From Orobanche coerulescens (Eukaryota; Streptophyta; Magnoliopsida; Lamiales; Orobanchaceae): a stretch of 64,000 bases of DNA. Below, piece after piece: positions 44,201 through 54,829 of this stretch; the stretch's first letter is position 1; each line of letters begins with the position of its first letter. Below the pieces are notes generated by a model. The model was not told where the DNA came from and did no database searches. It saw only the letters and a program-made list of their open reading frames with translations. The stretch spans positions 139,382,858 to 139,446,857 of the forward strand of contig CM065812.1 of NCBI GenBank assembly GCA_033398695.1, written 5' to 3'. Position numbers and translations under genes: made by a program.

Positions 44201-45385
44201 AAACCTTGTAGCTTTATTTCTCCAGATAAGATGTCTATTACCATACACTTCAAGATGGTGAAGACTACTAGATTCTTCTCGTCACAGAACTGGCTTATGC
44301 TCAGGAGGTTGTACTTGAGCCCTTTGACATAATGGACTTTGGATATCACAATGTTTCCTCAGTGCAGCTCTCCAAAGCCTTTTGTCTGTCCTCTAGAGCT
44401 ATCTCCAAAGGTTACATCGGGACCTCTTTCTTTGATGTATTTGGTCAGCATCTTCTTGTTCCCGGTCATATGCGTCAAGCATCCAGAGTCTACAAACCAT
44501 TCTTCACCTCCAAAATTTGAGCTTGAGGAGATGTGGTTGTAGTCCTTCCACCTTTTCTGCAATTAAACAAGCAGAGATTTAGGTACCCAAATTTGTGTGG
44601 GTCCTTTGGGGTTAGTTAGTTTCCTGGAGAATTGATTTCTCCTTGGATTATAGAAATTGTTATTATTATTATTATAACCCTTATAAGATGTCTGTGGTCG
44701 AGGTCTGAATCTTCTGGTTGGATTGTATCTGAGATTCCTCAAAATTTTGATAGTGTGGGCCATTTCTAAATCTAAGTTTGAGACCATTTATTAAACCTTT
44801 GTGGTCTCCACACTTGTTCATTTTGATAATTAGGATAACCTTGAGGTTTCCATCTGCCCCTCCCATTATGAAATCTATTTTTGGGGAGTTGTTGGTAATA
44901 GTGGGCATGTTATGCAGGTTCTTTGCTTTTGCACAGGCCACGCCTAGTCGCTTGTCTAGGTGGTCATGCAGGGTAACTGAATGCGGCTAGACGTTTGACT
45001 TGTTGCTGTTTTTGAATATCGGTTTATATACGAGGCTCGTGATCGAGACTATTGTTTCTCCCTTGATAAACTTGGTTTCAGAACTAGAGGGAGTGTGAGA
45101 ATCATATCCAAGGCCTGATTTGGTAGATAGTGACCTTTTATAAGTACACAATTCTCCCATGGTTGAAGATGCCTTCAGGGAGGTTATTTCCTGCGCCTGA
45201 GTTTTATTTATCTGTGCCAGTTTAGTAAACTCAGCTTTGGCATGAGCAAGTGCAGCTGATTTTTCTTTAAGTAAAATGGTTAGTCGATCTATCTCAGCTG
45301 TATTGACATTTGCCTGGTTTTTAAAGTCAGCTGTAGTTGTCTCAACCTTATTTAAATCTAAGTGAGTTTTGAAATCATTTTTCAC
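41268..45385 (-). pseudogene. Sirevirus pol: protease, integrase, RT, RNase H (frameshifted)
   Basis: From 45385 downward: a coiled-coil Gag tail, a degraded spacer, protease EWFVDSGCLTHMTGNKK (about 44520), GAG-pre-integrase WHKRLCHLNFKAINKI (about 44107), integrase core DLFGPIKPRTLSGRKHALVI / IRSDRGGEFLNK / RENGVAERR, then FGCKCFIHNNGKTQLNAFDA. RT has [20 protein letters not shown] and YVDDIIFGS (42698-41589, 369 aa open), with a lost segment near the usual Y-R-S/T-M-I-G-S-L-L-Y-L motif. RNase H ends IADIFTKPLPEERFLEL (41579-41268). At least six frame breaks; not functional as a polyprotein. Confidence 0.82.
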
Positions 45386-45415
45386 CGCTTATTCTCATCT
45401 TGCGGTGAGTCTTCT

Positions 45416-46624
45416 CTATTGTCTGACTTGGTGTGCAGATTTGAGTGTTTCAAAATCTTTAAATAACTGATTTACCGATTCATGTAAGTCCATATCTTGT
45501 GACATGGCTGAGCTATTATTTGAACCGGTGGGTTTAGAAGTTACCTCTTCATCAGCTAGGTTTGCCATCAGGCAATCATACTCCTCGTCTTCATCAGAAA
45601 AGAAACCGCTGCTTGATTCGACATGCTCCTGGTCTTCTCCGATGAGGGCCTTTCTTCTATCTTCCTTTCTGCCCACCTCTTTCTTGGTTTCGTCCTTCTT
45701 GAGCTCGGGACAATCCATTTGGATGTGTCCTATTTTGTGACAGTTGTAGCATTCTACTTTCCAGCTTCCAGCCTTCTGGTTCCTTCTTGGATTCTCCTTG
45801 TAGTTTTTCTTATACTTGGAGTAGTTCTTTCTGAAATTGCTGAACCTTTGCATTATGAAAGCCATTTCTTCCTCAAAATCTAGTGGATTTGGAGGTTTCA
45901 CATCAGATAGGCTCTTGGCAGGGGACTCGGCTGCAAATGCGATTCCCTTCTCTGCAGGCTCAGTTGAGGATGAGCTTGGAAGCTCGAACTCATAAGCCTT
46001 CAGATCAGAGAACAGCTCCTGAATCTTTATCTTATTCAGGTCCTTGGACTCTCTCATGTCTACGGCCTTCATGCTCCATTCGGGATTGAGAGATCTGAGG
46101 ACTTTTAGTGCCATTTCCCTGTTGCCATAGGTTTTGCCCAGGGAGTTGATCTCATTGATAATTTCAGTGAACCTTGTGTCCACTTGATCTATGGATTCAC
46201 CATTATTCATTTTAAAGTTGTCAAATTTTTGGATAGCAATTGACAGCTTGTTTTCCTTGATCAGCTCCGTTCCTTCACACATTAGAGCTAATGTGTCCCA
46301 AATTTCTTTGGCATTCTTACAGTTCTTGATCTTGACCATGGTGGATTTGTCAAGAGTTTGATATAACACATCTCTGGCCCGGTTGTCAAGATTGTCCAGC
46401 TTTCTTTCTTCGGGAGTCAGCTCCGTCCTCTTCTTAGGAATCTTTTCTGGCCTCCGAGCTGCGATCTCCTCGGCTGTGTTGTCCTTCTCAAAGATGAATG
46501 GACCATCTTCAATGATGCACCACATGTCGTCATGAATTGAAGATAAGTGTGCCTGCATTCTTATCTTCCACAGATCATACTCGTCAACTGAAAAGACAGG
46601 GAGTCTGGAGTGCATGTGTTCCAT
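45416..46624 (-). CDS. Sirevirus Gag, 402 aa, open
   Basis: Starts MEHMHSRLPVFSVDEYDLWK 58 bp after the primer site. Gag core: WCIIEDGPFIFEKDN, RARDVLYQTLDKSTMVKIKN, AKEIWDTLALMCEGTELIKE and FTEIINEINSLGKTYGNREM, all typical of Sirevirus/copia Gag. One CCHC knuckle: CYNCHKIGHIQMDC. Then a charged tail (KKDETKKEVGRKEDRRK) and DEDEEYDCLMANLADEE. It ends at 45416; the next frame (45385) continues as a coiled coil, so one frameshift separates Gag from Pol. Would form the particle shell. Confidence 0.82.
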   Translation of the reverse strand: MEHMHSRLPVFSVDEYDLWKIRMQAHLSSIHDDMWCIIEDGPFIFEKDNTAEEIAARRPEKIPKKRTELTPEERKLDNLDNRARDVLYQTLDKSTMVKIKNCKNAKEIWDTLALMCEGTELIKENKLSIAIQKFDNFKMNNGESIDQVDTRFTEIINEINSLGKTYGNREMALKVLRSLNPEWSMKAVDMRESKDLNKIKIQELFSDLKAYEFELPSSSSTEPAEKGIAFAAESPAKSLSDVKPPNPLDFEEEMAFIMQRFSNFRKNYSKYKKNYKENPRRNQKAGSWKVECYNCHKIGHIQMDCPELKKDETKKEVGRKEDRRKALIGEDQEHVESSSGFFSDEDEEYDCLMANLADEEVTSKPTGSNNSSAMSQDMDLHESVNQLFKDFETLKSAHQVRQ

Positions 46625-46681
46625 TATAAAGTGAGAGTTAAGATATATCTAATATAGATCTGGTTCGTGAAAAAAAATGAA

Positions 46682-46699
46682 CCAACCTCTCCGATACCA
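46682..46699 (-). other. Primer-binding site of the Sirevirus
   Basis: On the - strand TGGTATCGGAGAGGTTGG starts two bases inside the LTR end; matches the tRNA-iMet site TGGTATCAGAG with one change. Confidence 0.75.
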
Positions 46700-46701
46700 C
46701 T

Positions 46702-48104
46702 TGTAGGTCACAAGTCATCCAGGAACAAGTCTAGAGGGGGGGGGGGGGTGAATAGACTTGTTGAAACTCTTGAACTCTTTTTCACGAAGAGTGAGTTTCT
46801 TCAGCTGATAGTTAGACAAATGACTTGGAGTCGTGTGTTGTTGGGGATGTGCGGGAGTCAGCGTTTGACGAATAGAAATCAACTTAATGAAACACTTAAC
46901 AATGTATGCAGCAGTTAAAGTATGATGCAGTAAAACAGTAAATAACACAGGAAATTATAGTGGTCTCAGAGGTGGGGTAATCCTCTACTAATCCACTTTT
47001 CTCCAAACTAGTTGGAGATGAATGCACTATAATTTTCAACCAGTGATAAATATTATAGTGATTCAAACCACACTACAACAGCTTCCAACCAGTGGAAATC
47101 CGTGCCGTTGTACACACTTGACTGCCTTGCACCTCTTGATCCTCGATCCTCGGATGCCTTTACAGTCTCTTACTTCAACCAGTGAAGTACCCCGTACTCA
47201 AGATTATAGACAAGAGTTTTTGTCTTCTCCAACTTAAGAGCTTCCTTAAGTATGAACTTTTAGATCTGCTCTTTTCACGATGCTATTGATTGCTTGATTG
47301 CTTTGATCGCTAGAATGTATGTTCGCACCGGTAGTTGCTCAGTTTCAAATCTCTGGATATATATAGGTCAGATCTCTGAGCTTTTTCCTTGTAGCCATTG
47401 CAAATCTTTTGAACAAATCCGTCCGTTGGAGGGAGACTTCATTGTTTATTCTTTCTGAACGTTGCAAGGCTGGATTCCCATTATTTAATATTATCTTCCG
47501 ACCGTTGTGAGGACTTCTGCATGTGAGCGCCGAATCTTTTGAATATAAAAGGATTAAAGTCTTCAAGGTGGGTCAGGATGATTTATTTAAATCATATCTC
47601 TTGCGGGAATCACTCCAATTTGTCTCTTCACGTTGCATGTGAGCTTTCCGTAATACTTGACTTTTCAACGCATGCTGACGTGGACTTGGAGTACTTGGCT
47701 GCAGTCGAGTAGGCTGATATGCAGCTAACATCTCTGCAGATAGGTCCTCTCGGCTGTTCACTGTTTGTGACTTATCTGGTCAGGTGACTTCCCTGAGATA
47801 CCTCGGCTGCAGTCTGGTCAAGCTTCTCTGATATATTTAGTTGACCAGAGCTACTCTGACTGGATTCGGCTGTTCCTCTCTGATGGACTAAGCTGTACTT
47901 AGTACTTAGCCGTTTTTCAGTCTAACAAATTTTGGCCTACAGAAGATACTCATTTGGTTCTTCTTTACATTTTGCCAAGTTTTATACTTAACATATTTTG
48001 GCCTATGGAAGATACTCATTTGGTTCTTCCTTACATTTTGCCAAGTAATAAACATTTGATTTTATATTAATGACATCATCAAAATCTAACAAGTATTCCT
48101 AACA
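46702..48104 (-). repeat. Sirevirus 5' LTR (right)
   Basis: 1,403 bp, TGTAGGTCACAAGTC... to ...ATTCCTAACA. Carries a duplicated TTTTGGCCTAYRGAAGATAC / CATTTTGCCAAGT block near 47930-48045 that is shorter in the left LTR. Confidence 0.88.
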
Positions 48105-48999
48105 AGTGAGACTGCACGGTACTCCTAAAAGTATCGTTTCCGATCGTGACGGACGGTTTGTGTCTCATTTTTGGAAATTAGCTCATCGTGCCATGGGAAC
48201 TCAGCTTAATCTTAGTATCGCTTTTCACCCTCAGTCCGACGGACAATCAGAGAGAACTATTCAGACATTATAGGACATGTTGAGGGCATGCGCCCTCGAT
48301 TCGAAAGACGATTGGGAAGCCCAACTACCATTGATCGAGTTCACGTATAATAATAGTTGGCATGCTTCGATTAAGATGGCACCTTACGAGGCCTTGTACA
48401 GTCGTCGTTGTCGATCTCCGTTGTGTTGGGACGACCTTTCGGAATCAATCGGCACTGAGCCCGATATGCTTATAGCCGCCCGGGAGAAGGTAGCTTTGAT
48501 CAAGAGTCGTATGTTGACAGCTCAGAGTCGACAGAAATCTGATGCAGACAATCGTCGTCGACCACTAGAGTTCGAGACGGGTGACCACGTTTTGGTCAAG
48601 GTGTCCCCGAGTCGAGGTATTTTCCGTTTCGGAAAACGGGGGAAGTTGAGTCCGAGATTTATTGGACCGTTTGAGATTTTGGAACGAGTAGGCGAGCTAG
48701 CTTATCGTTTGGCCTTACCTCCGGCGTTGAGCTGAATTCATAACGTGTTTTACGTTTCTCAGTTGCGGAAGTATGTTGCCGACCTGAGTCACATACTTCA
48801 GTTCGACGAAATTGAGATCGCGGATGATCATTCGTACGAGGAGCGTCCTGTACGAATTTTGGAGCGCCGAAGCAAACAGTTGAGGAAGAAGACGATCCCT
48901 TTGGTCAAGATTCAGTGGTCTAGACACGGAGTCGAAGAGGCCACTTGGGAAACCGAGGAGAGTATGCGGGAGAGTTATCCCGAGTTGTTTGACCCTTAG
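48105..48999 (+). pseudogene. Gypsy-A integrase C-terminal half with chromodomain
   Basis: Continues the integrase core: [40 protein letters not shown] (with the catalytic Glu of the DDE triad), then TAG (48270-48272), EFTYNNSWHASIKMAPYEAL, the GPY/F region (GKLSPRFIGPFEILERVGEL) and, after TGA at 48733, HNVFYVSQLRKYV. The last 50 residues (48841-48990, RPVRILERRSKQLRKKTIPL, VKIQWSRHGVEEATWETEES) are a CR-type chromodomain as in Tekay elements, thought to steer integration to heterochromatin. The original ended at TAG 48997-48999. Confidence 0.87.
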
Positions 49000-49034
49000 T
49001 TTCGGGGACGAAACTCTTTTTAAGGGGGGGAGTA
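49000..49034 (+). other. Gypsy-A 3' tail and polypurine tract
   Basis: TTTCGGGGACGAAACT box followed by TTTTTAAGGGGGGGAGTA, then the LTR. The same box and tract precede the 3' LTR of Gypsy-C and the element at position 1. Confidence 0.8.
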
Positions 49035-51352
49035 TGTAATACCCGGTTGTAATTCATTCATTTTCATTCAGTAATTTATCAGTCTGTAATAGTCATTCAG
49101 TAATTTTCACTCATTAATAATCACTCATCATTCATGATTCATTCATTTGCGTTCACTGTTGGCATGTTGTAACCGTATATCAGTTACCGATCGTCATTTC
49201 ATCTATGTTTATAGATCGAGACGGGAGTAATATCATTTTCATTGTGATTGGTAGCCTTGTACTGGGAGTATCATCTTTGGCTTGTGTTGGACTTGTTCAC
49301 TTTCACATTCGTATGATATGTCGGATCACTCATCAGTCGTAGCGAGGAATCGGAGTTATCGGATTTTTCACCTTGTCCAGCATTGAGTTACGGCCGTAAG
49401 GACTATAGGTTACGGCCGTAACAAGGGTTCGTTGATTTCAAGCCATTTTGGACGAACGGGACTTACGGCCGTAAGGTTTCGGAATAAGGCCGTAAGTTGA
49501 GAAGGTACGGCCGTAAGGTTTCGGAATACGGCCATAAGTTGAGCAGGTACGGCCGTAAGGCTTGGCCGGTTACGGCCGTACGTGTCCAGCAGGCTGCCCA
49601 GGCTTTTTGGCCGAAGGCGAGTTACGGCCGTAAGAAGGGTTGGATACGGCCGTAAGTGGTCTTCGTAAATTTTAGGTTTTGTCGGGCAAGGGGGACTTAC
49701 GGCCGTAAGGGTTGCGGCATACGGCCGTAAGACGAGGAAGGTACGGCCCTAAGGCTTGGCCGGATACGGCCGTATACTACAGGCAGGGTGTCTGGTCATT
49801 TTCGACGAAGGGGGCTTACGCCCGTAGGTTTGGCCGGATACGGACGTATCATCCGAGTTACGCCCGTAAGATGTGCGGGTACGGCCGTAAGGATGTCGGC
49901 AGATGTTTTTGACGAAGGCGAGTTACGCCCGTAACTCAGGAGCGGTTACGGCCGTAAGTCTGTCGGCAGGCTTTTGGACGAAGCCGAGTTACGGACGTAT
50001 GAGTTGGCCGGTTACGGCCGTAAGGCCGTTGACCTGGGATGTTACGGCCGTATGAAGGCCGAGTTACGGTCGTAACTTCCGGCAGTATATAAGGACCCGG
50101 CCGGGACTTTTTCATCATTTTCATCCTTTTTTCTTTTTTGTTCCGAGAGAGAGACTTGAGGGGGGGATTTTTTCCATCATCAATCATTTGAGTGTGTAAT
50201 TTTCATCATCTTCATTCATTTGGGAAGCTTGGATACTCGTTTTAACTCGTGTTCATCGGATCGAAGTGGTTGGATCTTCAAGAGGTAATTTCTTCAACAT
50301 CTTGGATTTCAATTTTGTATTGAGATATGATGTTTTGGACGTTATAATCATGTTATATGAAGGGATATGTATATGATTATGAGTTTGTATAAATATTCAT
50401 TGGATTATTAAGGGATTATTCAAGAACCCTTTGAATATCGAGTTGGAATTGGGGGTTTTCGATTAATTGTTGTCGAAATCACGATTTTGGATATTCATAA
50501 TGGATTATTGATCCTATGGGAGTTGTTTTGTTGGTTTGAAACACTTCTTGTGGATTTGATGTGGGTATTTTTGAGGTTTGGTTTAAACAACCGAAGTTTG
50601 GCCACAAAGTGTTCGATATAATGCCCCAATGAACTTGGTTTAATCGTATCGACGTTTTGAGTTCGTTATATTCGTGTTTGATTCGTATATTGAACGGATT
50701 GTTGGTAATTGTATTATTCAAGGTTGTTCGAGCGACCGATATCTCAATTAGGACGTTGTTCGTGGAAGGATAATTGTCACCGGTGTTGTGTAAGTTAATT
50801 CTTACTCAGTTAAAAGGATATTCATTTCCTTTTGTTGTTGTTCATTCATAATCATAACTCATTCATCATTGTATTAACTGTATCAAAACTTGTCATTGTC
50901 AATTAATCACTTCAGTCACAAGGAACGACGGTTCCAATCATTTCATTGCGCTATCATTCATTTCACTATCATTTCATCTCGGTGAGTCATTATTCGTTTC
51001 CGATGTCACTTTTGTTATATCGTGGCATTCCGGGTCATACTGGCGTGCCAGTTGGTATGTGTAGGATTTTCATGTCGGGCACATTTAAGTCGTGTGTTGG
51101 TTGTTGGCCTCACATTGGACTGTGCACACGAGTCGATTGCTTCGTGAGACTGATTAGGTACAAGACCACACGTGTTTTCGATCGATACTCGTTGGTGGCT
51201 TGTGCACGGACACATTTCCATCCCGGGCGTAGTGTGGCGCCACCCTTTGAGCCGTACTGTTAGTTGATTCATACAGCATGTTTGATTGCGTATGTTTTCA
51301 ACAAGATTGGGTTATAATCTAACCGATTCATTTTGATCGAACTTGTGGGTTA

Positions 51353-51405
<53 letters not shown>

Positions 51406-51826
51406 TGTGTTTATTCAACTCTTGAGGATTGTTGTTCTGTATAACTGACACCGTTTGGGGATATTCTTTTTCAGGTCATGGCAAGGCAAAGGCACAGGGA
51501 GAGCACGTTGACGGCGAGGAGTCCCAATGATACTAGAAGGGGCCCCAGTCTTTTCAGTCATTTATGTTTCCTTCATTTATTCCGGTGCAGACATTCCGTT
51601 TGAATACTCATTTCACTTAGTGTTGTATATTTTATCTCCATATAAAATATACATGTACTCTGAAATATCCTGGATGTGTTGTATGAAACTCCTCATCGGA
51701 GTAATTATTGTTGTAATGTGGTTCGGTACTACATTTACCCTGTGTAATTCATCAATTTTCATTCGCCTGGTGGGTCCCAGTCGGGGGTCCATGGCACTGT
51801 AATATCTGCCTAGTTTAGGGTGTTAC
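49035..51826 (+). repeat. Gypsy-A 3' LTR
   Basis: 2,792 bp; palindrome array at 49388-50075, TATATAAGG at 50086-50094. About 30 bp longer than the 5' LTR, mostly because a TA run at 51357-51401 has expanded. Followed by GTATA, the right half of the target duplication, and the rest of the TA microsatellite. Confidence 0.9.
49388..50075 (+). promoter_or_regulatory. TTACGGCCGTAA palindrome array, Gypsy-A 3' LTR
   Basis: Second copy of the array, unit for unit with the 5' LTR. It has its own point changes (for example GGAATAAGGCC and ACGGCCCTAAGG), and a different replacement of one spacer near 49780. Confidence 0.85.
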
Positions 51827-51831
51827 AGTAT

Positions 51832-52100
51832 ATATATATATATATATATATAGTTCTCCTCCTCATGGATCTTATCTCTGTCTGTCAATTGACTCAATTC
51901 CCTTTCCCCCCACCTAACCCTATCGCACGGTCAACTACCATCATCCGCAGCAGCTGCAAGCGATTGACATAAGTGACGACAGCGGATGTCGCGTGCGTGG
52001 CGAATTGGGAAAGATTTTTACGACGAGATGTTCAGGCGGCGACTCGTTCAACTTTCCGGCGAGTTCCCTCTTTCTCTTCGCTTGATGTCTCAACGTTGCG
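51832..52100 (+). other. CACTA interior: remaining TA microsatellite and presumed captured 5' flank
   Basis: TA repeats to about 51852, then C/T-rich sequence leading to the SDG40-like first exon. No independent gene seen. It may be the captured promoter/5' UTR of the host gene. Confidence 0.45.
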
Positions 52101-53361
52101 ATGGGTGGAAGAATCAGTAAACCTAGAGAGCTTTCTCCAATGGGGTGCTGCACTCGGAATCTCAGACTCTCCAAGTTCACACAACCCTTCTCACTCTTGT
52201 CTCGGCAAATCTTTGTCCGTCTCCCATTTTTCGGAAGCTGGCGGGCAAAAAACATCACACACACTCTACACTTGAATTTATGCATGTCTAATAATAATAA
52301 CAACCGTAGAAGTATTCTGACGATTGATGCAGGAGAGGTTTAGCTGTTGCGCGTGTTTTAAGGAAGTGAGTTGGTTCTGAGGGTTCCGAAGGCGGCTCTG
52401 ATGACTAGCAATTGTCTTATTGGCAATGACCACAAGTTGTCTGATGCTTTTGAGAAATACCCTTTACTCTCTTCTACTCAGGTTAGGTACTTTTGATTTT
52501 TCGTCTTTCCGTCTACTGCTTGAAAGCCTTTAGGTGTTCATCCACTGAGGTAACTAGCAGAGCAAGAGTTTTTAGTTATGTGCTTCCAAGAAAGTTCTTA
52601 GTGTCCATAATTTTTATTTTCTCAGACAGGGGACCCATAAAACGATCCTAACCATATAGCTATGATTGAAGTATTTTGAGTGTAAATGTGTAACGTATGT
52701 ATATCCTAATTTATTAATCATAATTTATAGTTTTCGAGTTCATTTTTTTTAATCAACCAAGCTCTTTTTTTTTCTTAAATACTTGTAGATAACTTTATTT
52801 TAAACAAAATTAACTAATATTCATCACTATATTAACATAAAATATCGTAAGAATTTATGTTATCAAATTCAAAACCCACTTGTGATTAAGCAACTAAATT
52901 GGTAAATGTTGTCACTTACTAAGAACAAACAAGTAATATAGGCTATATTCTGTTTGGTTCAGATATTTTCCATTGCTTTTTTGAATGAAGTGAACAAGGG
53001 CAGGAGTTCTTGGTGGTTCCCTTACCTTAAGCAGTTTCCTCGTAGTTATGATTTGCTAGCAAGTTTTAGTCGGTTTGAGATTGAGGCTTTGCAGGTTAGT
53101 TTTGTATGATTCAGTTTTTGGCAGTGCCATTACATCTAAATATTTAAAGAATTGCTACATAAGTGATTCTCCTTTGGAAGAGGTGGTTTGATGGGAAGCA
53201 TGTAAAACAATCACTTGTAGATTGATGACGCCATTTGGACTGCAGAAAAGGCTGTTCTTAATAGCAAAATGGAATGGGAAGAAGCTACTCCTCTTATGCG
53301 TGAAATTAATCTCAAGCCTCAACTACGAATCTTCAATGCATGGCTATGAGCTTCTGCAACT
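52101..53361 (+). pseudogene. Captured SET-domain methyltransferase fragment (SDG40-like), exons 1-4 with introns
   Basis: Four exon-like pieces encode the N-terminal half of a plant SET-domain (LSMT/SETD-type) lysine methyltransferase resembling Arabidopsis SDG40. Exon 1 about 52101-52245 (NLESFLQWGAALGISDSPSS, SCLGKSLSVSHFSEAGG). Exon 2 52333-52481 (RGLAVARVLRK, ELVLRVPKAALMTSNCLI, LSDAFEKYPLLSSTQ). Exon 3 52963-53093 (NKGRSSWWFPYLKQFPRSYD, FSRFEIEALQ). Exon 4 53221-53361 (IDDAIWTAEKAVLNSKMEWE, PLMREINLKPQLRIFNAWL). AG acceptors and GT donors are preserved (a GC donor after exon 1). A frameshift after the start, one in exon 2 and a TGA in exon 4 kill it. The C-terminal half is absent. It lies inside the CACTA element. 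Confidence 0.75.
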
Positions 53362-54479
53362 GTAAGCACCTCTCATCTGGTTCAAGATAAAATACATTCG
53401 CTCTATTTCGGAAATTTACTACAGAATAAAATATGATTGGAGATGCCCTTAGACCGACTAAATGGTTTAGATTTTCTGGATTAGAGTGTCTAATTAAATT
53501 AAAGTTTAAATATGACACAAATGTTTTCCCTTATTTTGGTAAGTTATTGTTCAATCTCATCTCTCTTATTCTTATATATGAGATTTTATTAAAATTGTTT
53601 ATTTAAATATTTAGAAAATATTTTAAACTTAGAGATTCATTTTACTTGTTTGGCCAATATTTATCTGTTGTATGTATTAAAAATCATGATGGAATTGCCC
53701 GATTCACTTTTTTTTGCAAGGAATTTTTAATTACTCCTTCAGTGAAAGGAGAAAGAGGAAACTCGCCGAGATAGAATTGTCTCTAGATGGAACGAGAAAT
53801 GAACTGGGATTCCGACCCCGGGATTGTGTTCCAGTGGTTCGACTTCAGGTATGGATTTTCCGGCGATGGATTTTCCGGTGATATAAGGAGACGACGGCGG
53901 GTTTGGTTTTCTGGCGGTTGCCGTCTCCGTCCAAGCAGATCGCCGCCGCCGTTAAAGTAATTTTTTTTTCTTTTACTTTTTTTTTTGCTTCCGTCATTTT
54001 TGATTTCTTTGTTTAATAGATGTGAACTGTGAAGCTTTCATTTCGTAAAGCACCGATTTTGAGTAATCTTTTTTCTAAATAAGCTTTTCTTATTTAATTT
54101 TTAAAGTTATAAATCTGGTTTTTGTTATTTTAACTTTGCAGGCAGTTTTTTTATAAAAAAGTTTGCAAAATAGATTTTTAGTTTTACATTGTGTACCGCT
54201 ATCGCTACATAGCTAAATGGGCACGTGATCGCTAAGGGTCGCTAATCGCCATTGACTACTATGGGCTGCATCTAGTTTGTCATTGTTTTATGCAATCAGT
54301 GTAAGGCTTCCCAAAACCGCAAGACATGTTAGATTCATGATATATTCTGAATATTTGAGATATCGAGTGTTTTTGTTGTTGCCTTGGGCATTCTTGACAG
54401 ATTGTTTTGGCCTTATACATACGAATTTTATGAATTGCACTAATGCGAAACTTAAATATTGTTTTGTAGAGAGCCAAAG
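53362..54479 (+). other. CACTA interior without recognised gene
   Basis: AT-rich, except for a GC-rich segment at 53750-53960 that looks like a 5' UTR or first exon (TTTCCGGCGATGGATTTTCC repeats and GCCGCCGCCGTT). No protein family recognised. It could be the start of the transcription unit that ends at 54628. Confidence 0.4.
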
Positions 54480-54628
54480 ATGCTAAGAAAAAGAAGTTTA
54501 AACAGCGACCGAGCACCCGTTCGCGAGCGAATGCAACTGCAGCTGGGAAGGAACAAAGGAACGCTGGAACTGAAAATGAGAAGGAAGTGACAAGTTCATA
54601 CCGTGCACCAGCTTTAAAACCAACATGA
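54480..54628 (+). pseudogene. Unrecognised Lys/Arg-rich terminal exon in the CACTA element
   Basis: After a good acceptor (TGTTTTGTAG) the frame reads RAKDAKKKKFKQRPSTRSRA, then AAGKEQRNAGTENEKEV and ends APALKPT, stop TGA at 54626-54628. About 49 residues, very basic, probably disordered and nuclear. It could be the last exon of a second captured gene or of a transposon gene. I do not recognise it. Confidence 0.45.
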
Positions 54629-54829
54629 AGTAATGCTTACTTAGCGCTAAGGGTGTTGCGTGTCGAATTGTTAGTATAAGATTTGTTGGATAGTAATTGG
54701 AGTTAGTATTCTGCGTCGGTTGTTTGTTGGGATGTTGGTATTTGGTACTGAATGGCAGGATGTGAATATTGGATATGATATTTTATTTGTATGGAATGAT
54801 GTACGTACAAAATAGTTATTGCAAAATTT

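Larger units (their letters stand above)
36100..48104 (-). mobile_element. Sirevirus-type (SIRE) copia element nested in Gypsy-A integrase
   Basis: 12 kb, LTRs 36100-37480 and 46702-48104 (TGTAGGTCAC...CCTAACA on the + strand), tRNA-Met primer site (46682-46699), gag, pol in copia order, two extra ORFs before the polypurine tract (37481-37495; AAAATAGGGGGAATT on the - strand). LTRs of about 1.4 kb and the extra ORF after pol are Sirevirus features. LTRs look about 2% different, so the insertion is recent. Left flank GATAG; right flank AGTGA: only AG is shared, so the target duplication is imperfect. Confidence 0.88.
18205..51826 (+). mobile_element. Gypsy-A: Tekay/Del-type chromovirus, split by two further elements
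   Basis: Long LTRs (18205-20966 and 49035-51826), TGTAATACCC...GGTGTTACA ends, a tRNA-iMet primer site, Gag with two zinc knuckles, PR-RT-RNH-IN and a C-terminal chromodomain, all on the + strand. The long LTRs and CR-type chromodomain fit the Tekay/Del lineage. Flanks are GTGTA (18200-18204) and GTATA (51827-51831), a target duplication with one mismatch inside a TA/TG microsatellite. LTR differences are about 1-2% by eye outside the microsatellite. It is split by a Tat element in gag and a Sirevirus in integrase, and carries several stop codons, so it is inactive. Confidence 0.9.
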
